Assembly: GCA_900754075.1 (NCBI GenBank)
Contig: CAAEBN010000066.1
Span: forward strand, 1 to 64,000
Length of the DNA stretch: 64,000 nucleotides
From: an uncultured Collinsella sp.
Lineage (GTDB): Bacteria > Actinomycetota > Coriobacteriia > Coriobacteriales > Coriobacteriaceae
Direction of reading: 5' to 3'
Part shown: one piece after another, positions 1 through 8,562 of the stretch
Layout: each line of letters opens with the position of its first letter
Numbering within the stretch: position 1 is the first letter of the stretch
The notes under the pieces: model-generated
What the model saw: the letters and a program-made list of their open reading frames with translations, nothing else
Told to the model about the DNA's origin: nothing
Database searches by the model: none
Made by a program: the position numbers and the translations under genes

Positions 1-193
1 GCGCCGTCACGAACCTGTGGGACGCCACCTCGGCGCTCACCGTCGAGGGCGACCTGCCCAGCTCCCTCGCGATCTCCCTGCACGAGGCCCTGCGCTCCAG
101 CATCCTCTGGACCGTGTCCCGCTCGTGCCTCGTGAGCCTTCCGTAGGCCCTCGGGACCGCCCTCGCGGAGCCGCTTTTCTTCTTTCCGGACAT
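1..193 (-). CDS. IS30-family transposase, N-terminal fragment (runs off left edge)
   Basis: The minus strand has an ATG at 193 with a GGAGGA ribosome site just upstream and stays open to the window edge (64 codons). Residues 20-56 look like the helix-turn-helix that opens IS30-family transposases: LTRHERDTVQRMLERR followed by REIARELGRSPSTVSAEV. The DDE catalytic domain would lie outside the window. Arginine codon use is unlike the neighbours: 10 of the 12 arginines are AGG, whereas nearby genes use mostly CGC or CGT, which fits horizontal acquisition. The plus-strand reading of the same bases (3-146) has no family resemblance and is treated as a shadow. The family call rests on the HTH pattern read by eye. 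Confidence 0.72.
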   Translation of the reverse strand, partial: MSGKKKSGSARAVPRAYGRLTRHERDTVQRMLERRASCREIARELGRSPSTVSAEVASHRFVTA

Positions 194-244
194 GCCGTCC
201 TCCGATCTCCCGGGGCCGGCCGATCCGGCCCTCAGGGTATCGGG

Positions 245-284
245 TTCCCACATTCATCCGCACATGTGCGGATGAATGTGGGAA
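245..284. repeat. Perfect 40-bp palindrome beside the IS30-like gene
   Basis: The bases from 245 to 284 read identically on both strands: the half-site TTCCCACATTCATCCGCACA is followed directly by its exact reverse complement, with no loop. It lies about 50 bp upstream of the transposase start. A further CGGATGA copy follows at about 291. It is probably the terminal inverted repeat of the insertion sequence, abutted ends, or the palindromic target that IS30 elements favour; the sequence alone does not decide which. Confidence 0.85.
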
Positions 285-412
285 GTGTTCGGATGAAGTT
301 GATAATCAAGGCGCCTTTTTTATGTCGAGCAAAGGCTGCCGAAGGTGGTGCGCGCGCTCGTGCTATAACTAGAATACTTAGCGCAAACAAACCTCAACCG
401 CACAAGGCGCAC

Positions 413-1174
413 ATGGATCAGATTTACGACAACAGGTACTATTCCGCCGGTTCGCGTGAGCCGTCGCCTCGCCGTGCGCGCACGGTGCAGCTCGGTGGGT
501 CCGCCTACGCCGGCGCCGACCGCTCCATGCAGCGCCCGACAAGTACCTCGCGCCCCAATGCTCAAGTGAATACTTCGACAGATGGACCGGTGCGCCCGGC
601 ACGTTCGTCGCATGCTCAGCGCTCGTCGGCTCAAACGCACGATAGGTCGAGCAGGCCCTCGAACCGTCTTTCGGGCTCGGACTTTATGCACTACGCCAAC
701 GACAACGCGGTGGTCAAGGCGATCTACGACTTTACCCACGGTCCTCAGCGAGGGCTATTCATCGGCATCGTCGTTGCCCTGGTGCTCGTGAGCCTGTATT
801 TCCCCGTGCGCGATCTGTACGTGGCAAAGCGTTCGAGCGATATCTTGGCCAAGCAGGTCGAGATTCGTCAGCAATACAATGATGAGCTGCAAAAAAGCGC
901 CGACAAGCTGCTCTCGGAGGAGGGTATCAAGGACGCGGCATCCGAGGACTTGGGCCTGGTGATGCCCGGCGAGAAGAGGATTGAAGTGCAGGGCCTGGAC
1001 GACGATTCGGATTCGTCTTCGAGCAAGAAGTCATCGAACGCCAAGAAGGCCAGCGAAGTCGCCAAGGAAATCGAAGAAGTCGGTAAGGACGCCCCGTGGT
1101 ACATCCAGGCGCTCGACATGCTGTTTGGGTTTAACGGTGTCGAGGGCCAGACGGTCGTGTCCAACGGCAAATAG
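413..1174 (+). CDS. FtsB/DivIC-like septum formation initiator
   Basis: Likely a bitopic divisome protein of the FtsB/DivIC family, acting with FtsL and FtsQ-type partners at the septum. The 253-residue protein has a basic, Ser/Arg/Pro-rich cytoplasmic N-terminus (about 1-110), one membrane segment (about 115-130, GLFIGIVVALVLVSLYF), then a heptad-like stretch (about 135-170) and an acidic, Ser/Lys-rich tail. The long N-terminal extension is unusual; FtsB proteins are often near 100 residues, while actinobacterial members are longer. The start at 413 (MDQIYDN) is chosen because the longer open frame upstream runs back through the IS-related DNA. It lies 20 bp before ppx, matching the actinobacterial ftsB/divIC-ppx neighbourhood. 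Confidence 0.75.
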   Translation: MDQIYDNRYYSAGSREPSPRRARTVQLGGSAYAGADRSMQRPTSTSRPNAQVNTSTDGPVRPARSSHAQRSSAQTHDRSSRPSNRLSGSDFMHYANDNAVVKAIYDFTHGPQRGLFIGIVVALVLVSLYFPVRDLYVAKRSSDILAKQVEIRQQYNDELQKSADKLLSEEGIKDAASEDLGLVMPGEKRIEVQGLDDDSDSSSSKKSSNAKKASEVAKEIEEVGKDAPWYIQALDMLFGFNGVEGQTVVSNGK

Positions 1175-1194
1175 CGCCCGGAAGGGAGCCGGCA

Positions 1195-2196
1195 ATGGCA
1201 GATTGCAAACGATATAAGGTAGCCGCGATCGACCTGGGAACAGTGTCGTCGCGACTGGTGTTAGCGCAGGTCGAGACCGGGGCGATCGTGGAATCGTCCA
1301 AGCATACCGAGATTACCGATCTGGGCGAGGGCGTGGACGCGACAGGTCGCTTTTGCGCGGCGGCGGTCGAGCGCGTGCTCGCTGCATGCCGCATGTTTGT
1401 GGACGAGGCGCGTACCTTTGGGGCCGCGTGCATTTGCACCACATGCACGAGCGCCGCGCGCGATGCATCCAATGCCGCACTGCTGCTGGACGGTCTGCGT
1501 GAGCTGGGGCTCGAACCGCAGGTGATTCCGGGCGAGGTCGAGGCGCGCCTGACGTTTTTTGGCGTGGCGCACGACTTTGCCGGCGAGCGCATCATTGTTG
1601 CCGATTCGGGCGGCGGATCCACGGAGCTCGCGACGGGCGTCTATGCACCGGAGCGCGGCGTCTTTGCGCTGGAGGGAACGCGCTCGCTGGACATCGGTTG
1701 TCGCCGCGTGACCGAGCGGTTTTTCTCGGCGCTGCCACCCGCACGCGGCGAGCTTACTGCTGCTGCCGCGTGGGCTGGCGAGCAGTTCGCCGCCTATTTT
1801 GAAGGCCTGCCCAGCAATTTTGAGCGTGCAGAGCGCCTGGTCGCCGTGGGCGGCACCGTCACCACGCTCGTGGCGCTCGTTCATAAGCTGGAACCGTACG
1901 ATTCGAGCTTTGTGCACCTGCGCGAGCTTTCGCTGGATCAGGTTTCGGCCGCTATCGAGCGCATGTCTGTGTTGGACGCGGACGGCATCGCCGCGCTACC
2001 GGGTGTACAGCCCAAACGCGCGGGCGTGATCTTGGCTGGCGCCGTGGTAATCCGCGAGCTCATGCGTGCCGGCGGCTACAAGACGCTCACTGTAAGCGAG
2101 AACAGCTTACTCGCCGGCATGGCCGCCACCATCAACGAGACTCTCGACGGCGCCGCCCCCACCATCGCCTGGACCCCAGAGCTCAGCACCCTCTAA
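1195..2196 (+). CDS. ppx: Ppx/GppA exopolyphosphatase family protein
   Basis: A cytoplasmic phosphatase of the ASKHA fold that removes terminal phosphate from polyphosphate or pppGpp. The 333 residues show the family's phosphate loops: AAIDLGTVSSRLVLA near the N-terminus, VADSGGGSTELA near residue 140 and VAVGGTVTTLVAL near residue 220. The length fits the short Ppx/GppA form without the C-terminal HD domain. A GGAAGGGAG ribosome site precedes the ATG, and the gene follows the FtsB-like gene by 20 bp, probably in one transcript. Substrate preference (polyphosphate or pppGpp) cannot be told from sequence. Confidence 0.85.
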   Translation: MADCKRYKVAAIDLGTVSSRLVLAQVETGAIVESSKHTEITDLGEGVDATGRFCAAAVERVLAACRMFVDEARTFGAACICTTCTSAARDASNAALLLDGLRELGLEPQVIPGEVEARLTFFGVAHDFAGERIIVADSGGGSTELATGVYAPERGVFALEGTRSLDIGCRRVTERFFSALPPARGELTAAAAWAGEQFAAYFEGLPSNFERAERLVAVGGTVTTLVALVHKLEPYDSSFVHLRELSLDQVSAAIERMSVLDADGIAALPGVQPKRAGVILAGAVVIRELMRAGGYKTLTVSENSLLAGMAATINETLDGAAPTIAWTPELSTL

Positions 2197-2199
2197 ATA

Positions 2200-2266
2200 A
2201 GTTGCGGTGAAATACGGACTAAAATCGCCCTTTCGGGCACCAAACAGTCCCTATTCCACCGCAACT
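2200..2266. repeat. Palindromic repeat family A, copy 1
   Basis: A ~21-bp arm beginning AGTTGCGGTGAAATACGGACT is followed by its near-perfect reverse complement ending CCACCGCAACT, with a small nested hairpin (GCCCTTTCGGGC) in the loop. It starts four bases after the ppx stop. A second copy with the same arms lies at 42328-42394 after another gene. It may act as a terminator-like or processing hairpin, or be a mobile palindromic repeat. Confidence 0.8.
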
Positions 2267-2365
2267 CAACAGCCGGCACCTGGGGACAGTCCTTGGGTTG
2301 ATATGAGCAGTCGCAAAAGCTCCGTCCCAAATTAGCTGTTCTGCGGATGACGGCATCTAAAAGAA

Positions 2366-2398
2366 ACGGGCCCGCATCCCTGGGGGACACGGGCCCGT
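2366..2398 (-). terminator. Terminator of tRNA-Leu
   Basis: The arms ACGGGCCCG and CGGGCCCGT form a strong stem. Read on the minus strand it is followed by a T-rich run (TTTCTTTTAG), as expected for intrinsic termination of the tRNA transcript. Confidence 0.75.
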
Positions 2399-2408
2399 AA
2401 GTAATACA

Positions 2409-2493
2409 TGGTAGGGGCGGTGGGACTCGAACCCACAATCCTTGCGGCGAGAGATTTTAAGTCTCCTGCGTATGCCAATTCCGCCACGCCCCC
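2409..2493 (-). tRNA. tRNA-Leu (anticodon TAA)
   Basis: On the minus strand the sequence folds as a tRNA: acceptor arm GGGGGCG paired with CGCCCCT (one G-U), A discriminator and an encoded CCA. The anticodon loop (ACTTAAAATC) centres on TAA. A long variable arm (TCTCGCCGCAAGGA region) marks a class II tRNA, and GGTTCGAGTCC forms the T loop. It reads UUA/UUG leucine codons, rare in this GC-rich genome. Confidence 0.95.
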
Positions 2494-2524
2494 GTGAGAC
2501 TAGAAGTCTAGCACAAGCCGTCCG

Positions 2525-3148
2525 TTACGCGTTGACGGCCATCGAGTGTTGGCCCGACTTCTCCAGGAACTCCTGGAACTTGGCTTCGTCGCCCTTGTTT
2601 TGGTACTGCAGGGCCAGCAGGTATTCCAGGCGGCAGCTCTTGACCTTGTCGTCACCGGCCTCCTTGAGCATGCGCTCCAGCTCGGGAATGTCGTTGTGGC
2701 GCTTCAAGATCATCGTGTCGTACATCAGCTGGCATTCGTGTGCGACTGCCTCGGCCTGACCGCCCTCAAAGCCCTTGATCTCGTGCAGGAGCTCCTTGGA
2801 TTTTTTGCGGTCCTCCTGGCCAACGTAGTAGTTAAAGGCCTTAATCACCAGGTCGACGCGCTGCATCTTGGGCAGATTGAGCCCCAGCAGCAAATCGAAC
2901 ATCTCGTCGGCGCGCTTGTGGTCCTCGCGCAGCAGATAGGAGTTCAGGCGCAGGTAGTCGCGGTTATAGCGCGGGTACAGCATGCTGGTGAGTTTGCCAT
3001 CGAGCAAACGATCGAACTCGTCCCACTGCTTGGCAGCCATAAGCTGTTGCAGGCGCTTAAACGTGGTGCGTTTTTTTACGCTAAAGAACACCGATATGGC
3101 GATACAAATAATGACGACGGCGGTCCAGAGGGTGCGGGAATCAGGCAT
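2525..3148 (-). CDS. Conserved membrane-anchored TPR-like protein
   Basis: Function unknown. The 207-residue protein has an N-terminal membrane segment (residues 9-23, AVVIICIAISVFFSV) followed by a basic stretch and an all-helical region with tetratricopeptide-like spacing (for example QWDEFDRLLDGKL, DHKRADEMFDLLLGLNL and GDEAKFQEFLEKSG). Such proteins often scaffold complexes at the membrane, but no partner is visible. The ATG follows AAGGACCCCAAT. It ends 31 bp before the tRNA-Leu gene on the same strand, so one transcript is possible. Confidence 0.65.
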   Translation of the reverse strand: MPDSRTLWTAVVIICIAISVFFSVKKRTTFKRLQQLMAAKQWDEFDRLLDGKLTSMLYPRYNRDYLRLNSYLLREDHKRADEMFDLLLGLNLPKMQRVDLVIKAFNYYVGQEDRKKSKELLHEIKGFEGGQAEAVAHECQLMYDTMILKRHNDIPELERMLKEAGDDKVKSCRLEYLLALQYQNKGDEAKFQEFLEKSGQHSMAVNA

Positions 3149-3311
3149 ATTGGGGTCCTTAGTCGCTCATAAAGCGAGCGGTATGACAACACGTACTAGA
3201 TGTATTATACGCAGCGCGCAAGCAAACTGGCATAAAAGCTCATCGAGGCTGAGTGCCATCGCTCGCTGCGGTACACTTACCTAAAGTAAACCACGAAGGG
3301 AGACATTACCT

Positions 3312-3599
3312 ATGAAGAAGATCGTTTTGGCTTGCGGTGCTGGCGCTGCTACTTCCACGCTCGTTGCCCAGAAGGTCGCTACCCTGCTCGACGCCAACGG
3401 TTACGCCGACAAGTACGAGATCGTGCAGTGCGCCATCTCCGAGGCCAAGGACGTTTGCGACGAGGGCGCCGACCTGCTGATCGCCACCACCGTTGCCCCC
3501 GAGGGCCTCACCTGCCCGTACGTGAGCGGTGTGCCCTTCATGACCGGCATGAACCGCGTCGCCGCCGAGAAGGCCGTCCTCGACGTCATGGCTCAGTAG
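3312..3599 (+). CDS. PTS sugar transporter subunit IIB (galactitol-type)
   Basis: A small cytoplasmic phosphocarrier of the phosphotransferase system. The 95 residues start with the IIB P-loop MKKIVLACGAGAATST, in which Cys8 is the probable phosphorylation site; the sequence resembles the GatB/SgcB group. No matching IIA or IIC gene lies nearby, so it is an orphan here and must pair with subunits elsewhere or serve in regulation. A GAAGGGAG site precedes the ATG by about 8 bp. The next gene follows after 11 bp, so the two are probably co-transcribed up to the terminator at 4008. Confidence 0.82.
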   Translation: MKKIVLACGAGAATSTLVAQKVATLLDANGYADKYEIVQCAISEAKDVCDEGADLLIATTVAPEGLTCPYVSGVPFMTGMNRVAAEKAVLDVMAQ

Positions 3600-3610
3600 G
3601 CGCTGACTGT

Positions 3611-3985
3611 ATGAGTGAGCAGAACGCCAATCCGGTCGAGCTCTTTGGTATGCGCGTTGCCCATGTGGGCATTAACGCCGCCAACCCGGCAGACGCCTTG
3701 GAGATCGCGGAGCTGTTCTCGACGATGATGGGTCTGCCCGTTATCGAGACCCCGGTTTCGTACTTTAACGATTCGCTGGTCGAGGTCATGAAGCAGAATG
3801 GTCGTGGCACCAAGGGCCACATCGGCTTTGCCGTCAACGACATCGATGCGGCCGAGAAGTGGTTTGCCGAGCGTGGGCTCGAGGTCAACGAGGAGTCGCG
3901 CGTGCTGCTGCCCGACGGCGGCACCAAGCTCGTGTACTTTAAGCGCGAGTTCGCCGGCTTTGCCGTGCACCTGTGCCGCGAGTAG
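3611..3985 (+). CDS. VOC-fold (glyoxalase-like) protein
   Basis: A 124-residue single-domain protein of the vicinal oxygen chelate fold: the N-terminal MRVAHVGINAANPADALEIA strand-helix, GTKGHIGFAV in the middle and FAGFAVHLCRE at the end. The pattern (HVGIN, then EVMK, GTKGHI and GFAVHL) strongly recalls, from memory, the extra C-terminal domain on some Firmicutes bifunctional KDPG/KHG aldolases rather than a classical lactoylglutathione lyase. The GTG/ATG choices upstream run through the previous gene in another frame, so ATG 3611 is used. It is paired with the PTS IIB gene 11 bp upstream. Its reaction is unknown. Confidence 0.72.
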   Translation: MSEQNANPVELFGMRVAHVGINAANPADALEIAELFSTMMGLPVIETPVSYFNDSLVEVMKQNGRGTKGHIGFAVNDIDAAEKWFAERGLEVNEESRVLLPDGGTKLVYFKREFAGFAVHLCRE

Positions 3986-4007
3986 CGCGCAAGCTGCTAT
4001 AGCTAGC

Positions 4008-4045
4008 AAAAAATGGGGTAAGGCGCGTGGCCTTGCCCCATTTTT
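4008..4045 (+). terminator. Intrinsic terminator after IIB-VOC pair
   Basis: A-rich run, then an 11-bp perfect stem (TGGGGTAAGGC with GCCTTGCCCCA) and TTTTT. The A and T runs make it usable in both directions. Confidence 0.9.
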
Positions 4046-4077
4046 AATGCCGAGAGGGTGACTGACGGGCTGCCGTA

Positions 4078-4265
4078 AATCGAAGGTGAATGGCTTTCCG
4101 CGAAGTGAACGAGTGAGATTGAACCCCTGGAGCATCGACACTTTGGAGGCACCGTTTCCTGCGGTTTTGTCAGGTTTTCCCTGCGGTTTTGGCGCCAAAA
4201 AGTGCGGATGCTCCAGGGGTCCAAAATAGGTCGTTCACTTTGCGGAAAAGCATTCACCTTCGATT
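4078..4265. repeat. Long-hairpin dispersed element, copy 1
   Basis: A 188-bp non-coding element whose two ends are long imperfect inverted repeats (about 65 bp each): the left arm runs AATCGAAGGTGAATG, then CCGCGAAGTGAACGA and ACCCCTGGAGCATC; the right arm is the complement. The centre holds CCGTTTCCTGCGGTTTTG and a second CCTGCGGTTTTG. A second copy is at 7154-7335. It may be a MITE-like element or a structured RNA; no protein is encoded. Confidence 0.85.
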
Positions 4266-4279
4266 CGTGAGAGACGCCC

Positions 4280-5558
4280 CTACCGCAGCAGGCGAATCGT
4301 AAAGCGGCTGCCGACCCCTTCGACCGAGGTCACACCGATGACGCCACCGTGGCTGTCGACGATCCACTTGGCGATAGCGAGTCCCAGGCCCGAACCCTGT
4401 GCGCCGGCATCGCGCGCGTTGTCAGCGCGGTAGAACCGTTCAAACGCGTGAGCTGCGGATTCCTGGTTCATGCCGATGCCCTCGTCTTCAACGGCTATGT
4501 CGACCGCGCCCGTGCCCGCATCGGGTGTTATGCCAAATGTGACGGTCGTTCCCGCGTCCGAATACTTGGCGGCGTTTTGCACGATCACGCGCAGAGCCTG
4601 CTTCACGAGCGCGACATCGACGGACGCGTCGCAGCGCGGGTCGCCGGCAAGCGCAGCGTCAAAGGCTAGCCGATACGTGTGCTCGGTATCGATCATCTGC
4701 GATTCCTCGCAAACCTCGCCGACCAGTGCGGCCAGGTTGGTATTCACGCGCCGCGGCACGGTGCGGCCGGCATCTCCGCGTGCCAAAAACAGCAGTTGTT
4801 CCACGAGCTCCTGCATGTGCTCGCTTTCGGCCTTGAGCGAGGCGATGGACTCTGCCAGCACGGCCGGGTCGTCCTTACCCCAACGATCGAGCATGTTCAC
4901 GTAGCCCTGAATCACCGCGATGGGCGTGCGCAGCTCGTGGCTCGCGTCGTTGACAAAGCGCATCTGCTGCAGCTTGGCCTCTTGCATCTGACGCAGCAGA
5001 CGGTTGAGTGCGACCTCGATGCTCGCCAGGTCGGCGTCGCCAGTGGTGACGCTCGGCGAATCGACACTTGCTCGCTCGATGGCCTGCTCCAGCGTTTCCA
5101 TCTTGCCGCCGGAGAGCTGCATGCGGCCGAGCTCGTCCGCGCGCAGGGCCAGGTCGTTGAGCGGCGCCATGGTGCGGCGCACACGGCGAGCGCCGCCGAG
5201 CATGTTGAGCACGCTGATGACTTGCCAGCCTACAACGACAAGGTAGAGAGGCCATAGCGTGACGAGGTCCTGCGCGAGGGGGAAGGTCTTGGTGGTGCGC
5301 GCAAGCTCGACGGTATAGGTGAGCGTGGCCAGGTCCCAGCCGCGCGCGGGCGTCAGCGATATGCCGTGAACGGCGGCGCTGGGGATCCACCCCGCGGTAA
5401 ACGCGCCGTCAGGCAACGTCTGGTTGTATCCATAGACGAGGATCGCCACCGCAATCACCGTCAGCAGCAGATCGAGCCAGACGTAGCTCACCAAGCGACG
5501 CCACATGTAGCTCCAGTTGATGGCACGGGCGATGGAGGTGACGCGCTTGGTCTCGGCG

Positions 5559-5575
<17 letters not shown>
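4280..5575 (-). CDS. Sensor histidine kinase
   Basis: Membrane kinase of a two-component system. The 431 residues have two membrane segments (about 33-50 and 112-130) flanking a ~60-residue extracellular loop, a HAMP-like linker, an H-box (VNDASHELRTPIAVIQGYV, phospho-acceptor His near residue 213) and a complete ATPase domain with N-box (IVQNAAKYS), G1 (VEDEGIGM) and G2 (GSGLGLAIAKWI). Its start overlaps the response-regulator end by 17 bp, so the two are translationally coupled. The signal is unknown. It ends 15 bp from the long-hairpin element at 4078. Confidence 0.88.
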
Positions 5576-6326
<751 letters not shown>

Positions 6327-6344
6327 GCGTGCCCCCGTCTGCGA

Positions 6345-6887
6345 TTACTTGTCGTCGTTGAGATTTTGCTTGATGTCGTCCGCGGCATCGGCAGCGTGAT
6401 TCATAAGGTTGTTGATGCTGCCGGGTACGTCGCCGTCGCTATCGATGCGGTAACGCATGCCAAAGAACAGGCCAATCAGCATCAGCCATATCGTGGCGCC
6501 CCAGGCAAACAGCGCGACGATGGGGATCAGGATGGGAATGTTGAGGATGATCGCGTCGCGGCGCGTGGCGATAAACTTGGTGTCCAGGCTCAGGCGGAAG
6601 AGCTTTTTGAGGTACTCCCACACGCTGTCCATCTTCTTGGAGAAGTCGGTCTTTTCGCTCGACTTTTCGTAGGCGGCCTGCGCGGCGACCATCTCGGCCG
6701 AGGGCTCATCGACTGGCTCGGACTCGGTGGCGGCATGCGCCGACGTGGTCTGGGTCTTGCCCTGCGACTCGAGCCAAATGATGGCATCCAAAACGTTGCC
6801 GTCGGCAGCGTCGAGCGCGGCCTTGGCATCGGTGTAGCTCACGTTGCACTTGGTGCGGATGGTTTCAACTTTTTCGAGGTCGTCCAT
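6345..6887 (-). CDS. DUF4342-like protein with UBA-like N-terminus
   Basis: Function unknown. Residues 1-48 form a UBA/TS-N-like three-helix motif (VETIRTKCNVSYTDAKAALD, then GNVLDAIIWLESQG), as in DUF4342 proteins. After an acidic linker, residues 95-165 hold two hydrophobic segments (DAIILNIPILIPIVALFAWGA and LMLIGLFFGMRYRI) that likely span or dip into the membrane. As first gene of the operon with the regulator and kinase, it may be an accessory sensor or a target of the system. AAAGGA precedes the ATG. Confidence 0.72.
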   Translation of the reverse strand: MDDLEKVETIRTKCNVSYTDAKAALDAADGNVLDAIIWLESQGKTQTTSAHAATESEPVDEPSAEMVAAQAAYEKSSEKTDFSKKMDSVWEYLKKLFRLSLDTKFIATRRDAIILNIPILIPIVALFAWGATIWLMLIGLFFGMRYRIDSDGDVPGSINNLMNHAADAADDIKQNLNDDK

Positions 6888-7005
6888 GACCTGTCCTTTC
6901 GTTCGATGGGCGCGACGCCGGGCGATCTGCCCGGGCGCGAGCGTTGCGTTCGGCGGCCTGCGTGGCGCGGCGCCGCCCCGCCCTTGCTCGAACTCTATAG
7001 TGCAG

Positions 7006-7033
7006 GTTATAGATTAAGCGATTCTTGAGCCAA
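7006..7033 (-). promoter_or_regulatory. Possible promoter of the DUF4342-RR-HK operon
   Basis: On the minus strand TTGGCT and TATAAC are separated by 16 bp, about 120 bp upstream of the operon start; a second TATAG box overlaps just downstream. The match is moderate. Confidence 0.4.
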
Positions 7034-7153
7034 GATTAATGTTGGATGAGTTTTTGGGTGGCGAAGCGCGTGACGCGGGGCGCGCAGGCAAGGGGAAGGC
7101 CGGTTTTGCGTGGCGCGGGGAAGGGAAGGACAGGTCTTTGGGGCGGCCGACAG

Positions 7154-7335
7154 CGAGGTCTAATGCTTTTCCGAGAAGTGAACGAGTGAAATCGGACCCC
7201 CGAAACATCGACACTTTCCGGGTGCCGTTTCCTGCAGTTTTGATGCCAGAATCCTGCGTTTATGTCGTTGAAAAATGCGGATGCTCCAGGGGCCCAAAAA
7301 CAGACGTTCACTTCGCGGAAAAGTATTAGACCTCG
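7154..7335. repeat. Long-hairpin dispersed element, copy 2
   Basis: A 182-bp relative of the element at 4078-4265, sharing CTTTTCCG-GAAGTGAACGAGTGA, ACATCGACACTTT, GCCGTTTCCTGC and GCGGATGCTCCAGGGG-CC. Its tips (left CGAGGTCTAAT, right ATTAGACCTCG) differ from copy 1 but still pair with each other. It lies about 160 bp upstream of the small membrane protein gene at 7497. Confidence 0.85.
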
Positions 7336-7496
7336 ATAGCGGAGGATGGGGTGCCGGTGACAAGTCGGCGTCAAGGGTTGGCCGAGCAGGCGGTTTCTCC
7401 ATTGATGTCCGCACGGCATGTGACACTTACTCTACCGCCCTGTTCTGGCGCGGCGGCATGTATCTGAGCAACGACCCTCTAAGGAGTTCGATATTG

Positions 7497-7736
7497 ATGA
7501 GTGACAACACCAAGCATCTCGCAAAGAAGTGCGTCAAGGATGCGGGGCCGTGCCTCGCGCTGTGTCTTGCCGGCGCGGCGGTCGCGCTGCTGGCTGTTCT
7601 GGGGCCATTCGACGTGCTCCGAAGTGCCAGCTCTCTGCACGTTTGCATGGCCCTTGCCGGCGCCATGATGACCGGCGGCGTGCTCGATCTGATTTTTTGG
7701 GTGCTCGACCCGTTTGGATGGAAGAACGAGGGGTAA
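7497..7736 (+). CDS. Small membrane protein (two TM segments)
   Basis: Unrecognised 79-residue protein. Two hydrophobic stretches (CLALCLAGAAVALLAVLGPF and VCMALAGAMMTGGVLDLIFWVL) are separated by a short loop, so it is probably an integral membrane protein with both ends inside. The ATG at 7497 is chosen because AAGGAG lies 10 bp upstream; longer frames run back through the hairpin element. No clear functional link to the phosphoesterase gene downstream. Confidence 0.6.
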   Translation: MSDNTKHLAKKCVKDAGPCLALCLAGAAVALLAVLGPFDVLRSASSLHVCMALAGAMMTGGVLDLIFWVLDPFGWKNEG

Positions 7737-7821
7737 GCCCTAAGGGATGGAAGGGCTGGAACGGTTGGCTTAGTGATCGTGCTGAATGCGGGCTAGCGAC
7801 TTACAGGGAAGTGGTGATTCG

Positions 7822-8547
7822 ATGACGGTCTATGTGGCGGGCGATATTCACGGCGGCCTCGACATGCAAAAGCTGCGTGACTGGGAGCTTGGGGATAGCC
7901 TGGCGAGCGACGACTATCTGATTGTCGCGGGCGACTTTGGCTTTCCGTGGGATTTTTCTGCCGAGGAATGCGCCGATATCGCTTGGCTGGAGTCGCGCCC
8001 CTATACGTTGCTGTTTGTCGACGGCAATCACGAGCGTTTCGATCACTGGGCGGAGCGTCCTATGGAGTTGTGGCACGGTGGGCTGACGCAGCGCCTGTCG
8101 GATACCTCGCCCATACGGCGCCTGACGCGCGGCGAGGTTTTTGAGCTCGACGGCTCAACGATCTTTACCATGGGCGGCGCCACGAGCGTGGACAAGGAAT
8201 ACCGCATTCCCTATTCCAGCTGGTGGCCACAGGAGCTGCCGGACGAGCGCAACTTTGAGGAGGCGCGGGCAAAGCTCGACAGCGTGGGCTGGAAGGTCGA
8301 CTACGTGATCACCCACACCTGCTCCACGCGCATGCTTTCGCCCACGCTCTATCCGGCGCCCGGCTGGAATTACCCCGCCGTTGATCGGCTTACGGCGTTT
8401 TTCGATGAGCTGGAAGACTGCTTGGATTACAAGCGCTGGTACTACGGGCATTTTCATCGGGATGCCAACCCGGCCGAACGCCACACCGTGCTCTACGACT
8501 GCATCGTTCGCCTGGGTGACGAACTCCAGCCTTGGGATGTTGCGTAG
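7822..8547 (+). CDS. Metallophosphoesterase
   Basis: A cytoplasmic calcineurin-like phosphoesterase of 241 residues. The metal-binding blocks are visible: GDIHGG (residues 6-11), GDFGFPW (about 37), DGNHERFD (about 70), a GGA block after FTMG, THTC (about 160) and GHFH (about 212). Substrate unknown; relatives cleave nucleotides, phosphodiesters or phosphoproteins. ATG 7822 is used because AGGGAAGTGG lies just upstream and the protein then starts directly with the first strand (MTVYVAGDIHGG). Confidence 0.85.
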   Translation: MTVYVAGDIHGGLDMQKLRDWELGDSLASDDYLIVAGDFGFPWDFSAEECADIAWLESRPYTLLFVDGNHERFDHWAERPMELWHGGLTQRLSDTSPIRRLTRGEVFELDGSTIFTMGGATSVDKEYRIPYSSWWPQELPDERNFEEARAKLDSVGWKVDYVITHTCSTRMLSPTLYPAPGWNYPAVDRLTAFFDELEDCLDYKRWYYGHFHRDANPAERHTVLYDCIVRLGDELQPWDVA

Positions 8548-8562
8548 GGGCGGGGTGGCTGG

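Noticed and set aside
3..146. Plus-strand reading frame at the left edge
   Set aside because: No family resemblance; the minus strand of the same bases reads clearly as an IS30-type HTH with ribosome site and start.
17..412. N-terminal extension of the FtsB-like protein
   Set aside because: The frame runs through IS-related DNA and the 40-bp palindrome; the start at 413 gives a sensible protein.
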